From the NCBI GenBank assembly GCA_018715545.1, contig DVLK01000053.1, positions 1 through 23,646 on the forward strand: 23,646 nucleotides of DNA, given 5' to 3'. Source of the stretch: Candidatus Caccovivens faecavium. Lineage in GTDB: Bacteria; Bacillota; Clostridia; Christensenellales; UBA1242. Of the stretch, positions 21,209 through 23,646 are shown in pieces; the first letter of the stretch is position 1; each line of letters begins with the position of its first letter. The position numbers and the translations under genes were made by a program. A model generated the notes under the pieces. It did no database searches. It was not told where the DNA came from and worked only from the letters and a program-made list of their open reading frames with translations.

Positions 21209-23257
21209 ATGGATAAAAAATATGAATCTCTCTTCACTCCGTGGAAGATTGGAAATTTGGAAATCAAAAACAGAATTGTACTTTGCCCAATGGGCGGAAC
21301 ATCCCTATTTGGTTGGATGGAACCTCATCACTTTGATAAGGATGCAGGAAACTTTATATTGAACCTTGCCAAAAACAATGTTGGACTTTTAATTCCTGGC
21401 ATAGCACCTCTTAGAAATATGATGGGCGGTCAATGGCTCTATAAAAGCAGACGCTCTTTCAGAAAATTAAAGCCTTTTATGGAAAAGGTACATGAAACTG
21501 GTGCAAAACTCTTTGTGCAACTCACTGCTGGCTTTGGTCGTTCCTTTTCAGTGCCAACAAAGATGATACCAATGCTTAAAAACAAATTTCTAGGAACGCT
21601 TGTTAAACCTATATTTGACCTTTCTCGTCTTTGCGCCTCCCCAAGTAAACTTCCTCTTCGTTGGGTGGAAGGAGCTTACAGCAGAGTGCTCACTAAAAAA
21701 GAGATTGAAAAGATGATTGATGCCTTTGCTAAAACAGCATTAAAATGCAAAAACGCTGGCGTAGATGGTGTTGAAATCCACGCCGTTCATGAAGGCTACC
21801 TACTTGACCAATTCACACATGAATATACCAACAAAAGAACTGATGAATATGGCGGAAGCTTTGAAAATAGATACCGCTTTGCAACTGAGATTGTTAAAGC
21901 AATAAAGAAAACTTGCGGAGAGGACTATCCAGTTTCTTTAAGATACTCCGTTGTCAGCAAAACCAAAGATTTCAATGTCGGCGCCATTCCAGGAGAAAAG
22001 TATAAAGAAATTGGACGCGATATGCCTGAAAGTGAAAAGGCTGTTAAATACCTTGAAGAGGCTGGCTACGATATGCTCAACTGCGATAATGGAACCTATG
22101 ACGCGTGGTATTGGGCACACCCACCTATGTATATGCCTCAAAATTGTAACTTAGATGATGTTGCACATATTAAAAAATTCACTAATCTTCCTGTTGTATG
22201 CGCTGGAAGAATGGAGCCTGTTACCGCCGCAAAAGCCATTGCAAGCGGAAAAATTGATGCAATGGGCGTAGCTAGACAATTCCTTGTTGATGGAGAATGG
22301 GTAACCAAACTTATGGATGATAGAATCTCAGACATTCAGCCTTGTATCTGTTGCCACAATGGTTGCTTTGCTTTATCGCACTTTAAAGGGGTTGGAAACA
22401 ATGGAGCAATGGCAGATTCTATGCATATGTCAAGATGCGCACTTAACCCTATCACAATGAACAATCACAAATTTGATGTTGTGCCTGCAAAGAAGAGTAA
22501 AACTGTCGCCGTTATTGGTGGTGGTGTCGGCGGAATTGAGGTAGCGCGCATCGCAACACTTCGTGGCCATAAAGTTACAATCTATGAAAAGTCAGATAAG
22601 CTCGGCGGTGTATTCATAGCAGCAGCACAGCCTTCATTTAAAGAGAAAGATAGAATGTTGATTGAATGGTATCGCCGTCAGATAGCTAAACTTCCAATAG
22701 AAGTAAAACTCAATACAGAAGTCAAAGACCTATCTAAAATTAAAGCCGATGTCATCGTTGTCGCAACTGGTGCTAAGCCTAAAAAATTAAATATCAAAGG
22801 CTTTGATAAAACAGTGGAAGCAATTGAATATCTCAATGAAACAAAGACAGTTGGCGACAATGTTGCTATTATTGGCGGTGGACTTACAGGATGCGAAATT
22901 GCCTACGACCTCCTCCTAAAAGGCAAAAAGCCATTCATTGTTGAATACCAAGATGATATAATGAAAGTTAATATGCTTAGCATGGCAAATTCCTCTTATC
23001 TACGCGATTATTTCAACCTTAAAAATATGCCTATCTATCTTAATTCCAGCGTAATTGAAATCAACAACGATAATATAGTTATTCAAAACAAGGACGGAAG
23101 AAAAAAAGATATTAAAGTTGATAGTGTCATCTCCGCAATCGGCTATACACCTAACCCACTCACAAACAAGCGTGTTAAAATTGTTGGTGACGCTCTCAGC
23201 GTTGGCAATTTGAGAACGGTTGTTTGGCGTGCATGGGAAGTAGCAGAAAAGATTTAG
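21209..23257 (+). CDS. Old-yellow-enzyme/2-enoate-reductase-like iron-sulfur flavoprotein
   Basis: 682 residues, the size of 2-enoate and 2,4-dienoyl-CoA reductases. Residues 1-375 form an FMN-binding barrel with the substrate histidines H191 and H194 (IHAVHEGYLLDQF) and TDEYGGSFENR (211-221). Cysteines C379, C382, C386 and C410 fit a 4Fe-4S cluster site. Residues 430-682 form a dinucleotide-binding module with VIGGGVGGIEVAR (FAD) and IIGGGLTGCEIA (NAD(P)H). Electrons pass from NAD(P)H through FAD and the cluster to FMN, which reduces an activated C=C bond or similar substrate; the substrate cannot be told. Cytoplasmic, typical of anaerobes. Own promoter, GGAGAA ribosome binding site. Stop codon abuts dispersed repeat copy C. 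Confidence 0.93.
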   Translation: MDKKYESLFTPWKIGNLEIKNRIVLCPMGGTSLFGWMEPHHFDKDAGNFILNLAKNNVGLLIPGIAPLRNMMGGQWLYKSRRSFRKLKPFMEKVHETGAKLFVQLTAGFGRSFSVPTKMIPMLKNKFLGTLVKPIFDLSRLCASPSKLPLRWVEGAYSRVLTKKEIEKMIDAFAKTALKCKNAGVDGVEIHAVHEGYLLDQFTHEYTNKRTDEYGGSFENRYRFATEIVKAIKKTCGEDYPVSLRYSVVSKTKDFNVGAIPGEKYKEIGRDMPESEKAVKYLEEAGYDMLNCDNGTYDAWYWAHPPMYMPQNCNLDDVAHIKKFTNLPVVCAGRMEPVTAAKAIASGKIDAMGVARQFLVDGEWVTKLMDDRISDIQPCICCHNGCFALSHFKGVGNNGAMADSMHMSRCALNPITMNNHKFDVVPAKKSKTVAVIGGGVGGIEVARIATLRGHKVTIYEKSDKLGGVFIAAAQPSFKEKDRMLIEWYRRQIAKLPIEVKLNTEVKDLSKIKADVIVVATGAKPKKLNIKGFDKTVEAIEYLNETKTVGDNVAIIGGGLTGCEIAYDLLLKGKKPFIVEYQDDIMKVNMLSMANSSYLRDYFNLKNMPIYLNSSVIEINNDNIVIQNKDGRKKDIKVDSVISAIGYTPNPLTNKRVKIVGDALSVGNLRTVVWRAWEVAEKI

Positions 23258-23379
23258 GCGAAAACTGCGCTTTTGCTCGTTTTCGAAACCAGTTCGAAAA
23301 GCATCACTCTTACGCTTGTTTTCGCCTACCAGCGACCAAACGAAATCGCATTCGCTATACTCATTTGCGATTTGTCGCT
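23258..23379 (+). repeat. Dispersed 3'-end palindromic repeat, copy C
   Basis: Begins at the base after the flavoprotein stop codon. GGCGAAAAC (23257-23265) can pair with GTTTTCGCC (about 23321-23329), and AGCGAC with AAATCGCA pair with TGCGATTT with GTCGCT at the far end. Same layout and sequence family as copies A and B, in the same orientation relative to the preceding gene. The rest to 23606 holds no gene. Confidence 0.7.
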
Positions 23380-23606
23380 ACTTAAATAGGTTTTGATTAT
23401 ATCACAAATAAACTGATATTAAATCCAACTACTGCTCTTCACTTTTTCTCTTCATTCTCAGATTTATATATTTCTATAAGTGGAAGGAAAACCTATGGTT
23501 TTCAGTAAAGAGTTGTAGAAAATTTAAAAATAGATAACGCATTAATAATGGTTATCAAATAAATCTAAATTTAATTTAATACATTTCTCTCTAAATTAAT
23601 AATATC

Positions 23607-23637
23607 AAAAAAGTTGTGGAAAATTCACAACTTTTTT
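23607..23637 (+). terminator. Bidirectional terminator near the window end
   Basis: AAAAAAGTTGTG (23607-23618) and CACAACTTTTTT (23626-23637) form a perfect stem with a 7-nt loop. It may serve the flavoprotein gene or a gene beyond the window. Confidence 0.8.
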
Positions 23638-23646
23638 CATTTCATA

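Noticed and set aside
1..23646. CRISPR array
   Set aside because: No regularly spaced short direct repeats with unique spacers. The repeats present are pairs in hsdS, att cores, end-specific words and a three-copy palindromic family.

Overview
The window looks like the chromosome of a low-GC Gram-positive bacterium, most likely an uncultivated Clostridia-type Firmicute. The DNA is strongly AT-rich, ribosome binding sites are of the AGGAGG type, rplM and rpsI sit side by side, and UGA is used as a stop (hsdS, and the gene ending at 12485), so it is not a mollicute. Host DNA flanks a mobile element of about 16.7 kb.

Left host flank (1-2141): the 3' part of a tRNA-Glu, a small GC-rich palindromic insertion that repeats the tRNA 3' end, a frameshifted FAD-dependent oxidoreductase on the minus strand, a dispersed palindromic repeat, and the 3' half of a tRNA-Thr(GGT). 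Right host flank (18819-23646): the 5' half of the same tRNA-Thr, a decayed tRNA-Thr relic, rplM-rpsI with leader and promoter, an unknown 185-residue protein, and an old-yellow-enzyme/2-enoate-reductase-like flavoprotein. The dispersed repeat occurs three times, each time directly after the 3' end of a gene.

The element (2133-18827) is bounded by a 9-bp direct repeat, CTTACCAAG. This is the complement of the tRNA-Thr anticodon loop plus its closing pair. Joining the outer halves restores a perfect 76-nt tRNA-Thr, so the ends are well defined. Integration destroys that tRNA, but the element carries a different, complete tRNA-Thr(GGT) 63 bp inside its right end. That copy lies on the same strand, downstream of the captured 5' half.

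Element content, left to right: possible integrase arm sites; a type I restriction-modification locus (a PD-(D/E)XK-like protein, hsdM, hsdS, a tyrosine recombinase, a partial hsdS cassette, hsdR), in which two pairs of perfect direct repeats predict recombinase-driven switching of specificity; an unknown winged-helix protein with a very acidic segment; a mobilization pair (small DNA-binding protein and a MobL/MobP-type relaxase); a highly structured leader with a four-codon ORF; xis and int; and a two-gene unit with its own promoter, encoding a protein with a HEPN-like RxxxxxH motif followed by a predicted PD-(D/E)XK nuclease. No conjugation apparatus is visible, so this is an integrative mobilizable element carrying defence cargo. 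The HEPN-like/nuclease pair beside the integrase is the best candidate for an undescribed system. The compensatory tRNA is the most unusual structural feature.
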